Source: Legionella wadsworthii DSM 21896 = ATCC 33877 | Lineage (GTDB): Bacteria > Pseudomonadota > Gammaproteobacteria > Legionellales > Legionellaceae | Length of the DNA: 64,000 nucleotides | NCBI RefSeq assembly: GCF_000701265.1 | Contig: NZ_KL370759.1 | Span: forward strand, 580,255-644,254 | Reading direction: 5' to 3' | Shown here: piece after piece, positions 8,993 through 17,471 of the stretch | Numbering within the stretch: position 1 is the first letter of the stretch | Layout of the letters: every line of letters begins with the position of its first letter | Notes under the pieces: generated by a model | Told to the model about the DNA's origin: nothing | The model's input: the letters and a program-made list of their open reading frames with translations, nothing else | Database searches by the model: none | Program-made: the position numbers and the translations under genes

Positions 8993-10105
8993 ATGGCAAG
9001 TGAAAAGAGACCATCCAATCTATCTGAAGAAGAGTACCAGCCTCCTGTCTCATTAGTAGTCAATAAAAAAACGGATCATTTTTTCATTTCGATTGTCAAG
9101 AAGGAAGGACATTCATTCATTATGCTGGGGGTATATGATAATACCAGAATTCGTCACGTACTTTGCCGAGTGGGTAAAAAACTAGATTGTGGACCTAAAA
9201 AAGATGCCGGATATTGTCATGATATAAGCATGCTCGGTAAAGCACTTTTTTCAGCAGCGGATGCCTTCATACAAGATGAAGGCGTTTCTCGTGAGAAAGC
9301 CGGTCACTTTCCAATTACATACCAAGCCTACGATATAACCTATGATCAATATTTAGAATTTGTAAGCGTTTTAGAATCCTTGAAAAATCATGACAGCTAC
9401 AAATGTTATAAACCGGAGCTATCCTATGATGATGAGGAAGCCCAGAAAAGCCACATTCCTTCGTCCTCAGATGAAGAAATGGATCCTGATACAGTGCAAT
9501 TAAAACTCAGTGAAGAAAAAAAATTGAATGCAGTTGATGTCAGTCAATTGAATCATCTCAATAAGTTAAATTTAGGAAATACATGCAGGCATTCAGCAAT
9601 AAAGCTCGTCGAAGATGTGCTTCATGCCCCTGTTCCTTCTTCGGTTTCTTCCTTTTTTTTAATGAACCTCCCTTGTGAAACTCTATTAGAATATGGTTGT
9701 CCCAGCAAGAAACGGAATTTCTATGTGCTTCCTCCTCCGCCAGCCTGTTTTCATGAGTCAGATGCTGCCAAAGAAAAAGTATTGATGAAGCTTTATTCTC
9801 GAATGGAGGATATGCTTCTTCTTGAGCCTGAATCCCCTTCCACTCAAAAAAAATTTTTAAAATTAAAAGAATTATATTTAAAAATTGAAGGGCCAGATAA
9901 AAATTTAACATTAGATCAATTGTTATTGAGTATCCACGACTGGAAAAATACTAATGAATCGACTTTAAAAGTCCTCAGAAAAGAATACATTTGGGATTCT
10001 CTTTCTTTCATTAAAAGGGAATCTTCAACCATGAAATTATTCGCTGAAATAGAAGATTATTTAGATAAGGAAAGTACAAAAAGGCGCCAAAGCACGATAA
10101 TGTGA
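8993..10105 (+). CDS. Candidate effector, possibly permuted papain-like fold
   Basis: 370 residues, no signal peptide and no membrane segment. Two short motifs stand out: KKEGHSFIMLGVYD near residue 40 and LGNTCRHSAIKLVEDV near 197-212. A His in a strand followed much later by an N-x-C helix start is the arrangement of circularly permuted NlpC/P60 or papain-like enzymes, so Cys and His may form a catalytic pair; this is inference. An acidic, low-complexity linker (about 140-165) separates the two. The C-terminus (FAEIEDYLDKESTKRRQS) is Glu-rich, as in many Dot/Icm substrates. No named family is recognised. The ribosome site is weak. Confidence 0.75.
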   Translation: MASEKRPSNLSEEEYQPPVSLVVNKKTDHFFISIVKKEGHSFIMLGVYDNTRIRHVLCRVGKKLDCGPKKDAGYCHDISMLGKALFSAADAFIQDEGVSREKAGHFPITYQAYDITYDQYLEFVSVLESLKNHDSYKCYKPELSYDDEEAQKSHIPSSSDEEMDPDTVQLKLSEEKKLNAVDVSQLNHLNKLNLGNTCRHSAIKLVEDVLHAPVPSSVSSFFLMNLPCETLLEYGCPSKKRNFYVLPPPPACFHESDAAKEKVLMKLYSRMEDMLLLEPESPSTQKKFLKLKELYLKIEGPDKNLTLDQLLLSIHDWKNTNESTLKVLRKEYIWDSLSFIKRESSTMKLFAEIEDYLDKESTKRRQSTIM

Positions 10106-10202
10106 TCTCAGTAGTGTTCAATTGCCTACAAAAAGAATATGATATCTAATTGTTTTTTCCACATATAAGATAACCTTAACAAATTAAACCAAAGGAGTGG
10201 TT

Positions 10203-10805
10203 ATGAAACTATATTATGCCAGATCAGCATGTTCCTTGGCGGTGCGAATTGTTTTAAATGAATTAGGGCTTCATTTTGAAGAAGAAGAAGTTGATCTGAA
10301 AGACAAAAAAACTCATTCCGATGAAAATTATTTATCCATAAATCCTAAAGGATCCGTACCTGCACTCCATCTCGATAATGGAGATTTACTCACCGAAAAT
10401 CAGGTTATTTTACAGTATCTTGCAGATATTACTCCAAGCCAAAAACTATTAGCACCCGTTGGGAATTTACGAAGATACCATACTTTGGAATGGCTAAATT
10501 TTATTGCTACTGAATTGCATAAAACAGTAGGTATATTTTTCCATGCCAATTTAAATGAAGAAACAAAAAAATTGTTTACATCTATGGTTCATACAAAGCT
10601 TAAGTTTATTAATGAGCACTTATCACAAGGACCTTATTTAATGGGTAGCGAGTTGACACTACCTGATGCTTATCTTTTTGTCATTCTCAGATGGACCCAT
10701 CATTTTAAAATGGATCTTTCTTCTTATAAAAATATAGAATCATTTATGAACGAAATGGCAGAACGTCCCGCTGTAATGGCCTCTTTGCAACAAGAAAATT
10801 TGTAA
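10203..10805 (+). CDS. Glutathione S-transferase, beta-class-like
   Basis: 200 residues from the ATG at 10203, which has AAGGAG six bases upstream; a GTG two codons earlier overlaps that site. The N-terminal thioredoxin fold begins MKLYYARSACSLAVRIVLNE, where the Tyr/Ser/Cys near residues 5-10 are the family's glutathione-site residues. NPKGSVPALHLDNGDLLTEN carries the cis-Pro and the TEN glutathione-binding motif. The all-helical C-terminal domain contains LPDAYLFVILRW. The enzyme conjugates or reduces with glutathione in the cytoplasm. It is transcribed alone between two effector-like genes. Confidence 0.92.
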   Translation: MKLYYARSACSLAVRIVLNELGLHFEEEEVDLKDKKTHSDENYLSINPKGSVPALHLDNGDLLTENQVILQYLADITPSQKLLAPVGNLRRYHTLEWLNFIATELHKTVGIFFHANLNEETKKLFTSMVHTKLKFINEHLSQGPYLMGSELTLPDAYLFVILRWTHHFKMDLSSYKNIESFMNEMAERPAVMASLQQENL

Positions 10806-10934
10806 TACTTTTTATTTATATTTCTATTATTTAGAACGTTAGTATTTTGCTTTGTTATTGAGCGTTAATACAGCGTTCTTTTATGTCCACTAAAGATTAT
10901 CATTCTGTTCTTTTTAATAGAAGGAGCATTAGAT

Positions 10935-12677
10935 ATGCCTATAAAGCCTGCTTTTCAGGGAGGTTTAGAACTTAATTTTTCATCACAACGTGAATTCGAA
11001 ACGATTGATGGGGTACCTTCAGACAAGCAGGCTCCTATTATAGCCCGGAATGCGGTACGGTTTTTAATGATGGGATGGACGGAGCAGTGGACAGAGTTTC
11101 TAACCCCCGCTGTGGTTCATGCTATTTTTGTGGCACGTGATTGGTCATTATTAAAAGAATTACGTGGTGCTTTTCAACAAGGTTTCATAGAACTATTCGA
11201 ACAGTTAAAAGAAAAAGAATTAACAAGCCATCAAAAAGAACAAGCAAATCTTTACTTGAGCAATTGTTTAACACTTCTTCCATATGGAGATTTAACTCCT
11301 TATGAATCATTTAAAATACCACAATGCATTGAGGGACATTGGGAACTTATTGAGTATCAAGTAAAACCAATCGAATTAACCAATAGGTCAGGGTGGCGCC
11401 GCTTCTTCATACAAGATAAAGATCGTGTTTTTGCATATGGCCTTGAGCCAATTAATAATGAGAAAGCAGAATCTCACTTAATATTTATGGGCACAACTTA
11501 TCCAGCCGGGCAAGGGTTCATACCTCAAATTAACGCTGACGCGAAAGGACTCGAAACCGTAGGAGAAACACTTTATCGGACGGGCCGAAAAAAAATACAC
11601 AGTTGGTTAAGGCAACAGAAAAACAAAATTCACGTATGTGGTGTAAGTCTAGGTGGATCACTAAGTTTATTACTGGCAATTGATAAAGGAAATTATACGC
11701 TTTCACGTGTCGATGCATTAAATCCTGCCGGACTGCAGAATGAAGGATTCAAAAATCTGTTCGATCATTGGGACGAGTTGCAGCATAAACCAGAAGTGAT
11801 GGTGCAAAAACAGGGTAGTGATCCTGTATCTGCCTTTGGAGTATGGAAAAATGACTGGTATATTATCCACGTGGCTCCACCAAAAAATAAACAAGGACCT
11901 AATGGTTTTTTAGATCATTTTTTAAACTATGCTGGTTTTGCTGATACAACTTTTACCTATCTTGAAGCAGCACAGGATAATGCCAAGAGGGAAGCGCGTA
12001 ATTTCTGGATCTATACAATAGGTAGGAGCTTGGTTTATGGATTCTGCTTGGCTCCTTACACTTATGTTTTTAGACCCGTTTATTATTTTTTACTTAATAA
12101 TTGGAAAATTGCTGTTCCATTCTTGGGAATTTTAATGAGTGCATCACTTATCGTATTAGGCATGATACCCGCACTCACTTTTTTAAGTGTTGCCGGCGGC
12201 ATATTTCTAGGCATGTTGTTATTATCCAATAACAAATCCTCGAAACTTTCACCTGCTCAAGCTGAATATATGAGAAGGGAGGATCTTGCGCAAATGTATG
12301 ATCCTTCACTTCCCCGTAATCAAATGATGGATATTTATAATGAAGAGGAACAAATGAATCTGAATATCACTTTTGAACAAATTCATACCTATTATTATGT
12401 CATGCGTTGTTTGGTCAAAGAAAAAAATTTTATTCCTGTAGAAGAAATAAATTCCAAACATGTTCGTGGAATTTCAAAAAAATTACTGCTGGAAGAATGC
12501 TCAAAAAAGGCGAATGCGGATCTGAATGTGACTTTTAAAGTTACTCGCGCAAAAGCAGCTCATATACGACATACATTAACTTTGGTTCAACAATTAGGTG
12601 TCGAGAATGAATCGCTTAAGTCATGCCTGGAAAAAGACTATGGCGAATATTGGATTGGTAAACATCAATCTCATTAA
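10935..12677 (+). CDS. Candidate effector: alpha/beta-hydrolase with C-terminal membrane hairpin
   Basis: 580 residues with no signal peptide. The central region contains KIHVCGVSLGGSLSLLLA (about residues 231-248), a GxSxG nucleophile elbow, followed by ALNPAGL. This suggests a lipase or esterase. Two hydrophobic stretches, about 386-408 and 410-430 (IAVPFLGILMSASLIVLGMI and FLSVAGGIFLGMLLL), form a probable membrane hairpin. A helical, charged region follows to the end. Catalytic Asp and His cannot be assigned by eye; H330 in FLDHFLNYAG is one candidate. A good ribosome site (AGAAGGAG) precedes the ATG. The layout resembles Dot/Icm effectors that act on host membranes, but translocation is not shown by the sequence. 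Confidence 0.78.
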   Translation: MPIKPAFQGGLELNFSSQREFETIDGVPSDKQAPIIARNAVRFLMMGWTEQWTEFLTPAVVHAIFVARDWSLLKELRGAFQQGFIELFEQLKEKELTSHQKEQANLYLSNCLTLLPYGDLTPYESFKIPQCIEGHWELIEYQVKPIELTNRSGWRRFFIQDKDRVFAYGLEPINNEKAESHLIFMGTTYPAGQGFIPQINADAKGLETVGETLYRTGRKKIHSWLRQQKNKIHVCGVSLGGSLSLLLAIDKGNYTLSRVDALNPAGLQNEGFKNLFDHWDELQHKPEVMVQKQGSDPVSAFGVWKNDWYIIHVAPPKNKQGPNGFLDHFLNYAGFADTTFTYLEAAQDNAKREARNFWIYTIGRSLVYGFCLAPYTYVFRPVYYFLLNNWKIAVPFLGILMSASLIVLGMIPALTFLSVAGGIFLGMLLLSNNKSSKLSPAQAEYMRREDLAQMYDPSLPRNQMMDIYNEEEQMNLNITFEQIHTYYYVMRCLVKEKNFIPVEEINSKHVRGISKKLLLEECSKKANADLNVTFKVTRAKAAHIRHTLTLVQQLGVENESLKSCLEKDYGEYWIGKHQSH

Positions 12678-12724
12678 TGAGTTGAAAGGGGGATCAATTA
12701 TAAATAAAGTATTTTGTCTTGCCA

Positions 12725-12761
12725 GGAAAAAACAACTCAGATATTAGCATAAATCTGAGTT
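12725..12761 (-). terminator. Intrinsic terminator after the barrel protein gene
   Basis: A perfect 9-bp stem AACTCAGAT/ATCTGAGTT (12734-12742 with 12753-12761) is followed, on the minus strand, by GTTTTTT. It lies 27 bases past the stop of the minus-strand outer-membrane protein gene. The convergent plus-strand gene ends at 12677, so it may serve that gene too. Confidence 0.75.
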
Positions 12762-12787
12762 ATGTCATTTCCATATTATTTTAAGAA

Positions 12788-13444
12788 TTAAAAACGAAAA
12801 ATGAGATGGGCAGCAACTGAATAGAGGAAAGGATAATAGGTGTCTGTAGGATTAAGTTGCGATTCTCCATAGCCTGCAGTAAAGGTTCCTGCAATTTCAC
12901 CCATGAGCCTTTCTGTAAGTTCAGAATTGATTCCTACACTAAAAGTTGGACCTGGTCGCCAATCATCCACCACAATATCTTTACGATGTACACCGGCAAC
13001 CCCAACTCCGGAAAAAATTTTCATAGAGGAATGAGGAATAGGCACCATCAGTTTTCCTATGATACTAATTGTCTCTGTTTGGGTCGTTAAAGTTTCTAAG
13101 CCATCATGATCGAAGCTGAATAAACTTATTGAATCAAAATGGATATTCGCTTCAGGTAAACGCATGTAATTCATTTCTAAGGCAAAAAAGTGAGTAAACT
13201 CAACGCCACCTAAAACACCCCAGACACTTCCACCCTCATCCACATCTATTGGTGTCGAGAGCATAAGGGCCACATTTTGATTTTCTTTCGTCGGTACTAA
13301 ACCTTTCCATGTAGTCGATCCCCATCCACCAATTGCTCCGATATAAAAAGGATGCTTTGGCAAGCTATCAGTTTCTGAAAAACAAAATGAAGATGAAAGA
13401 AATAGGAATGAGAATATAAATAATTTTGATTTTTTATTATACAC
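12788..13444 (-). CDS. Outer-membrane beta-barrel protein, OmpA/Opa-like
   Basis: 218 residues. A signal peptide (FIFSFLFLSSSFCFSETDS) leads into alternating amphipathic strands: FYIGAIGGWGSTTWKG, GGVEFTHFFALEMNYMRL, TISIIGKLMVPI, MKIFSGVGVAGVHRK, MGEIAGTFTAGYGES, and the final strand VAAHLIFRF ending in Phe, the BAM signal. This is the eight-strand OmpA-like or surface-antigen fold common in Legionella. The precise function is unknown. The start is GTG with AGAG upstream. It lies downstream of a small secreted protein on the same strand, 88 bases away. Confidence 0.85.
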   Translation of the reverse strand: MYNKKSKLFIFSFLFLSSSFCFSETDSLPKHPFYIGAIGGWGSTTWKGLVPTKENQNVALMLSTPIDVDEGGSVWGVLGGVEFTHFFALEMNYMRLPEANIHFDSISLFSFDHDGLETLTTQTETISIIGKLMVPIPHSSMKIFSGVGVAGVHRKDIVVDDWRPGPTFSVGINSELTERLMGEIAGTFTAGYGESQLNPTDTYYPFLYSVAAHLIFRF

Positions 13445-13532
13445 AATAATTCTCTACTAGGGTAGCTGTATACATTAGAACTATGTTGGGTTATCACCCA
13501 ACATAGAAGCTATTTATTTGAAACGAATTAAT

Positions 13533-13883
13533 CTACTGACAGGGTTTTTTAGTTGAACTACAGATTCTGCCACGAGAATCTACACCACCTAAACGGTAAC
13601 AATTCCAATTATCGAGACAATCTTGCTTTGTAGTATATGGTTGGGCAGCACATGCCTTATCCAGGGAACCATACACGCTTACCATTCGTGCGTAGAGCAT
13701 GTTCATATCTTGACACATTCCAGCAGGTAGACCAGAAGAGGTACAGTAACATGTCGCCACAACTTTAAAAGAAGAACAAAAATTTAAATCATTTGTAGGT
13801 AATGCAACGCCACAAGAATTACCGTAAGAAAAAACAGAGAAACTAAGCAAACACATTAACCCTGCAAAAAATCCTCGTATCAT
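13533..13883 (-). CDS. Small Cys-rich secreted protein
   Basis: 116 residues from the ATG at 13883, which has AGAGG nine bases upstream; an ATG three codons earlier is too close to its ribosome site. A signal peptide (GFFAGLMCLLSFSVFSYG) precedes a mature domain with ten cysteines (NSCGVA, NFCSSF, TCYCTS, GMCQD, KACAA, DCLDNWNCY, RICSS, KPCQ), enough for five disulfides. It would be periplasmic or exported by type II secretion. No family is recognised. Its neighbours are the outer-membrane barrel downstream and the NRPS gene upstream, both on the same strand. The spacing of 150 bases to the NRPS makes operon membership uncertain. Confidence 0.75.
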   Translation of the reverse strand: MIRGFFAGLMCLLSFSVFSYGNSCGVALPTNDLNFCSSFKVVATCYCTSSGLPAGMCQDMNMLYARMVSVYGSLDKACAAQPYTTKQDCLDNWNCYRLGGVDSRGRICSSTKKPCQ

Positions 13884-14033
13884 TTTTAACATCCTCTCTT
13901 TATTTAGGCATGAAATTTTTCAAATAACTCTATCAGAAAATTGATTCATCTGCAAAAGAGATGGCGATTATTATTCGCAATAAAATGGAGGAAATTTTCA
14001 AAATGCATCACTGTGTGTCAAACATTACCAATG

Positions 14034-17000
14034 TCAATTTATAAACTGGAGGGATTCTGCCTGTTCAGACTTTGTTTTGGTAGATTCAACAGAATGGTTA
14101 TCTAATTCTAGTGTATTCATAATTTGAATCACTTCTTGTGTAATTTTTTCGCGAAAGACCGGTTTCAGATTCGCTGAAATAACGAGATGTCGTATATTTG
14201 TGTTCGCATCACGAATAAAACTCGCTTCAAAAATATAGTCGATGGATAATAAATCATACTTATTACCATCAATAGATTTCGTACTAAGCCCACAAAATTC
14301 TAAACTTTTATTCGAGGAATCAATAAAATTGCTACGGATATTGATGTTAATAAGGAATTCATTGTTCCTTTTAAATGAAATCATGCGACTTCCGCAATGT
14401 TGCAAGATCTTTCGATAAAGGGAGGGTATTTTAAGGAGTTTCATATAAAGCGGCGTGAGAAAATAAGCCAAAGCTTTTTTTATTTTTGTGGGTTTCAAAG
14501 AATTAATAGAACATAGTTTTACCAAGTTGGGACAATACTGATAACTGCTTGTATCAATCATCGCATTACGTATTTGCTGGGATAAGTGAATCAACGAAGT
14601 CTTTGCATCCAAAACAATTTTAGTAGGTTCTATCCTTAGAAAACAGCCAATCGTATTATCATAATTCGAATTATCCCGTGTGGACTGAATCCTATTTAAA
14701 AATGTACTGGGATTACCTTGATAACAATGGCCACAACAATTTCTTAAAGCCAATGCAATGATTGCGCATAATGCATTGTTCATACTGATATGGTTTCTTT
14801 CGCAAAAAAGTTTAAGACGCAGTAGCGATTCTTCCGGCAATATGGAATATGTTGAATAGGGCACGCCTTCAGCTTGCATGTTGGGGATGATGTGCTCCTC
14901 TGGGAAAGTAAATAAATTAGCATCCTGCAGATACTTTTCCCAAAATTGTATGTCTTCCTCTAAATGCATTTTCATTGCGGTTCGTTCATTAAAAATATGC
15001 TCTTTGAAGTGAGAATCTGTTTTAATTTCATTGATCGATAATTCGTTGTACTTTAAGTAAAATTGAGATAGCTCAGAGAATAAAATATCCGTACAGTGAT
15101 CATCTGATATAAAATGCGGCATACAAATCTGGAGTTCAGATTCGTTATCAGGCAAGAAAAATAATTTGGCAATGACGAGTGGTGTTTTTTTCGGCCAAGG
15201 ATAAAAGTTTATCAAATGAGCCATTGATTGCTGGAGTTCCATATCACTCTGATTAGAAGACAAGGTTGTTAAATCAACAACATCAAGGTTAAAAGACCAA
15301 TTTTTTTGTATTTTTTGCGCTGGTTGTAACTTTAAAATTTGGAAAGTAAGGGCACGATGTTTTTTTAAAACAGCTTGAAAGGCAAATTCTAAAGCTTTCT
15401 CATTAAGATAACCTTGAAGCCGCTTCCTGTCTACAATATTCAATTTTCGTGCTCTGGGTTCAAATGTATTGGTCATCCAAAGCAAAAATTGAAAGTCACT
15501 CAGAGGAATATTTCTGGTTTTATAGTAATCGAAATGTTTGTTTCTTTTCCTCATATTTTTATTTTTGGTTTTTTTAATTTTAGATGCCAGCGTTGCGATG
15601 TTAGATGCTTTATAAAAATCCGAGATACGGATGTTTCTGGATAATTCAGCATTTATTTTGGAAATGATACGTGCTGCTGATAGTGAATGTCCGCCTAAAT
15701 CAAAAAAGTCATCATAAAGACCAATAAGCTGAACGCCTAATTCCTCGTACCAAATTTGGGTAAGTTTTTTCTCTAAAACAGTGACCGGTTCGACATAATT
15801 ATGATTTGTAGCCAATAAGGGCACGGGAAAAGCAGACTTATCCAGTTTACCATTTGCAGTAAGTGGAAATGACTCCATCCTTACAAATCCTGTAGGTATC
15901 ATGTACTCAGGTAAATCTTTCTGCAAATACCGGCGTAACTGTGTGGTATTGATAACTATTGAATCTTTTTTGGGTATGTAATAAACAATGAGTTTTTGCT
16001 CACCGAAAGTATCTTTTTGTGCGAGAAGCGTTACTTCTTTAATGTCTGGGTGAGTCCATAAATGTTTTAAAATTTCATTGGGTTCAATTCGAAATCCTCG
16101 TATTTTGACTTGGTCATCCATACGTCCTAGATATTCGATCATTCCATCAGTACGTTTCTTGCATAAGTCTCCAGTTTTATAAAAACGGGTATCGTTGATA
16201 AAAAGGAAATGTTCCTGGGAAAATTGCACTTGGTTGAGATAACCACGAGCAAGACACTTTCCACTAATAAATAATTCACCTTCGTCTCCATCTGCTACGG
16301 GTTGGTGATTGGCATCAAGAATGGTAAAGCCCATGTTGGTACCTGCGATGCCAATTGGTACATTTCCCTCTAAAAGATGGCAATTTAAACGGTTTACCCC
16401 ATATGCTGAAACCGCTACAGTTGCTTCTGTGGGACCGTATTCATTAAATAAAATATGGTTCGGGTACAAGTCCAGCCAAGATTGGCATTCTGAAGCCGAT
16501 AAATTTTCTCCTCCTAAAATAATGGTGTTAAGATGAGGCAAGGGCATTGGCTCGTTTTTAGCTCCATGTAATAACACCTTAAAAAAGCTGGGTGTCAATT
16601 TCATGATATTAATGCGTGATTTTGCTAGATATTGCAAATAAGAGGAAATTTCTTTCTTTGTATTATCCTCACAAATAACCACTGTCAAACCCAGCATGAG
16701 CGGAACAATGGAAGTTGTCACCGACATATCAAAAATTGGATTGGCAGAAAAATCGATCCGTTGTTGGGGTTTACACTGTGAATAATCTGCAAACCAAAGG
16801 CAATAATTAACAACGGAATGATGTTCAATGAGTACACCTTTGGGTGTTCCAGTTGAACCCGATGTATAGATTATGTAAGCCAAATTCTCTGGTGTATTGT
16901 TTGATATAGGGTTTTCTGCAGCATAATTGTTGATACTTGTTCTCTCTTTATCCAATATAATCACATTTCCCTGAAAAGACGCAAATTGGTCTTGATACAC

Positions 17001-17327
17001 AGAATGAGTAATGAGGATAGGGCATTGGCTATTATGGAGCAGAAATAATAAACGTTCTTGGGGTTGTGATGCATCTAGTGGCAGGTAACCACCGCCAGCT
17101 TTCAAAATGGCCATGAGTGTAATGAGAAAATCAAAGGAACGTTCTAAACAGAGCGCAACAGGAGTATCTGGTTTTATACCTCTATTTAATAAATATTGGG
17201 CCAGTTGGTTTGCTCGGTGGTTTAGGTCGCTATAAGTCAATCTTTCAGTCCCGCATTGGGCGGCGATATGATGAGGGAAGTCAGATGCATATTCTTCAAA
17301 TAAGCCTTGTATTATTTTATTCGCCAT
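14034..17327 (-). CDS. Nonribosomal peptide synthetase, A-PCP-C order
   Basis: 1097 residues. Adenylation domain 1-500: YTSGSTGTPKGV (154-165), NEYGPTEATVAV (A5), YKTGDLCK (A7), GRMDDQVKIRGFRIEP (A8) and catalytic Lys494 in NGKLDK. In the pocket, IFDMSV supplies the conserved Asp that binds the amino group, so an alpha-amino acid substrate is likely, but its identity cannot be read. Carrier domain: DDFFDLGGHSLSA with Ser548 for phosphopantetheine. A condensation-like domain (~605-1060) has PHFISDDH in place of HHxxxDG; the second His (738) and the Asp (742) remain. There is no thioesterase. The gene follows an MMPL exporter by 144 bases. AGGA lies six bases before the ATG. Confidence 0.93.
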   Translation of the reverse strand: MANKIIQGLFEEYASDFPHHIAAQCGTERLTYSDLNHRANQLAQYLLNRGIKPDTPVALCLERSFDFLITLMAILKAGGGYLPLDASQPQERLLFLLHNSQCPILITHSVYQDQFASFQGNVIILDKERTSINNYAAENPISNNTPENLAYIIYTSGSTGTPKGVLIEHHSVVNYCLWFADYSQCKPQQRIDFSANPIFDMSVTTSIVPLMLGLTVVICEDNTKKEISSYLQYLAKSRINIMKLTPSFFKVLLHGAKNEPMPLPHLNTIILGGENLSASECQSWLDLYPNHILFNEYGPTEATVAVSAYGVNRLNCHLLEGNVPIGIAGTNMGFTILDANHQPVADGDEGELFISGKCLARGYLNQVQFSQEHFLFINDTRFYKTGDLCKKRTDGMIEYLGRMDDQVKIRGFRIEPNEILKHLWTHPDIKEVTLLAQKDTFGEQKLIVYYIPKKDSIVINTTQLRRYLQKDLPEYMIPTGFVRMESFPLTANGKLDKSAFPVPLLATNHNYVEPVTVLEKKLTQIWYEELGVQLIGLYDDFFDLGGHSLSAARIISKINAELSRNIRISDFYKASNIATLASKIKKTKNKNMRKRNKHFDYYKTRNIPLSDFQFLLWMTNTFEPRARKLNIVDRKRLQGYLNEKALEFAFQAVLKKHRALTFQILKLQPAQKIQKNWSFNLDVVDLTTLSSNQSDMELQQSMAHLINFYPWPKKTPLVIAKLFFLPDNESELQICMPHFISDDHCTDILFSELSQFYLKYNELSINEIKTDSHFKEHIFNERTAMKMHLEEDIQFWEKYLQDANLFTFPEEHIIPNMQAEGVPYSTYSILPEESLLRLKLFCERNHISMNNALCAIIALALRNCCGHCYQGNPSTFLNRIQSTRDNSNYDNTIGCFLRIEPTKIVLDAKTSLIHLSQQIRNAMIDTSSYQYCPNLVKLCSINSLKPTKIKKALAYFLTPLYMKLLKIPSLYRKILQHCGSRMISFKRNNEFLININIRSNFIDSSNKSLEFCGLSTKSIDGNKYDLLSIDYIFEASFIRDANTNIRHLVISANLKPVFREKITQEVIQIMNTLELDNHSVESTKTKSEQAESLQFIN

Positions 17328-17471
17328 TTTTCATCCTAAAGTAGGGCATTAAGGAATAATACGAAACCAAATCAGCGGCTGAATGTTTTTTGGTTATTTA
17401 TCCAATATCTAACTAAAAAACTTTTAAATTCAGTATAGTAAACACTTCGGGTATATTCAAACAGACAGGAA

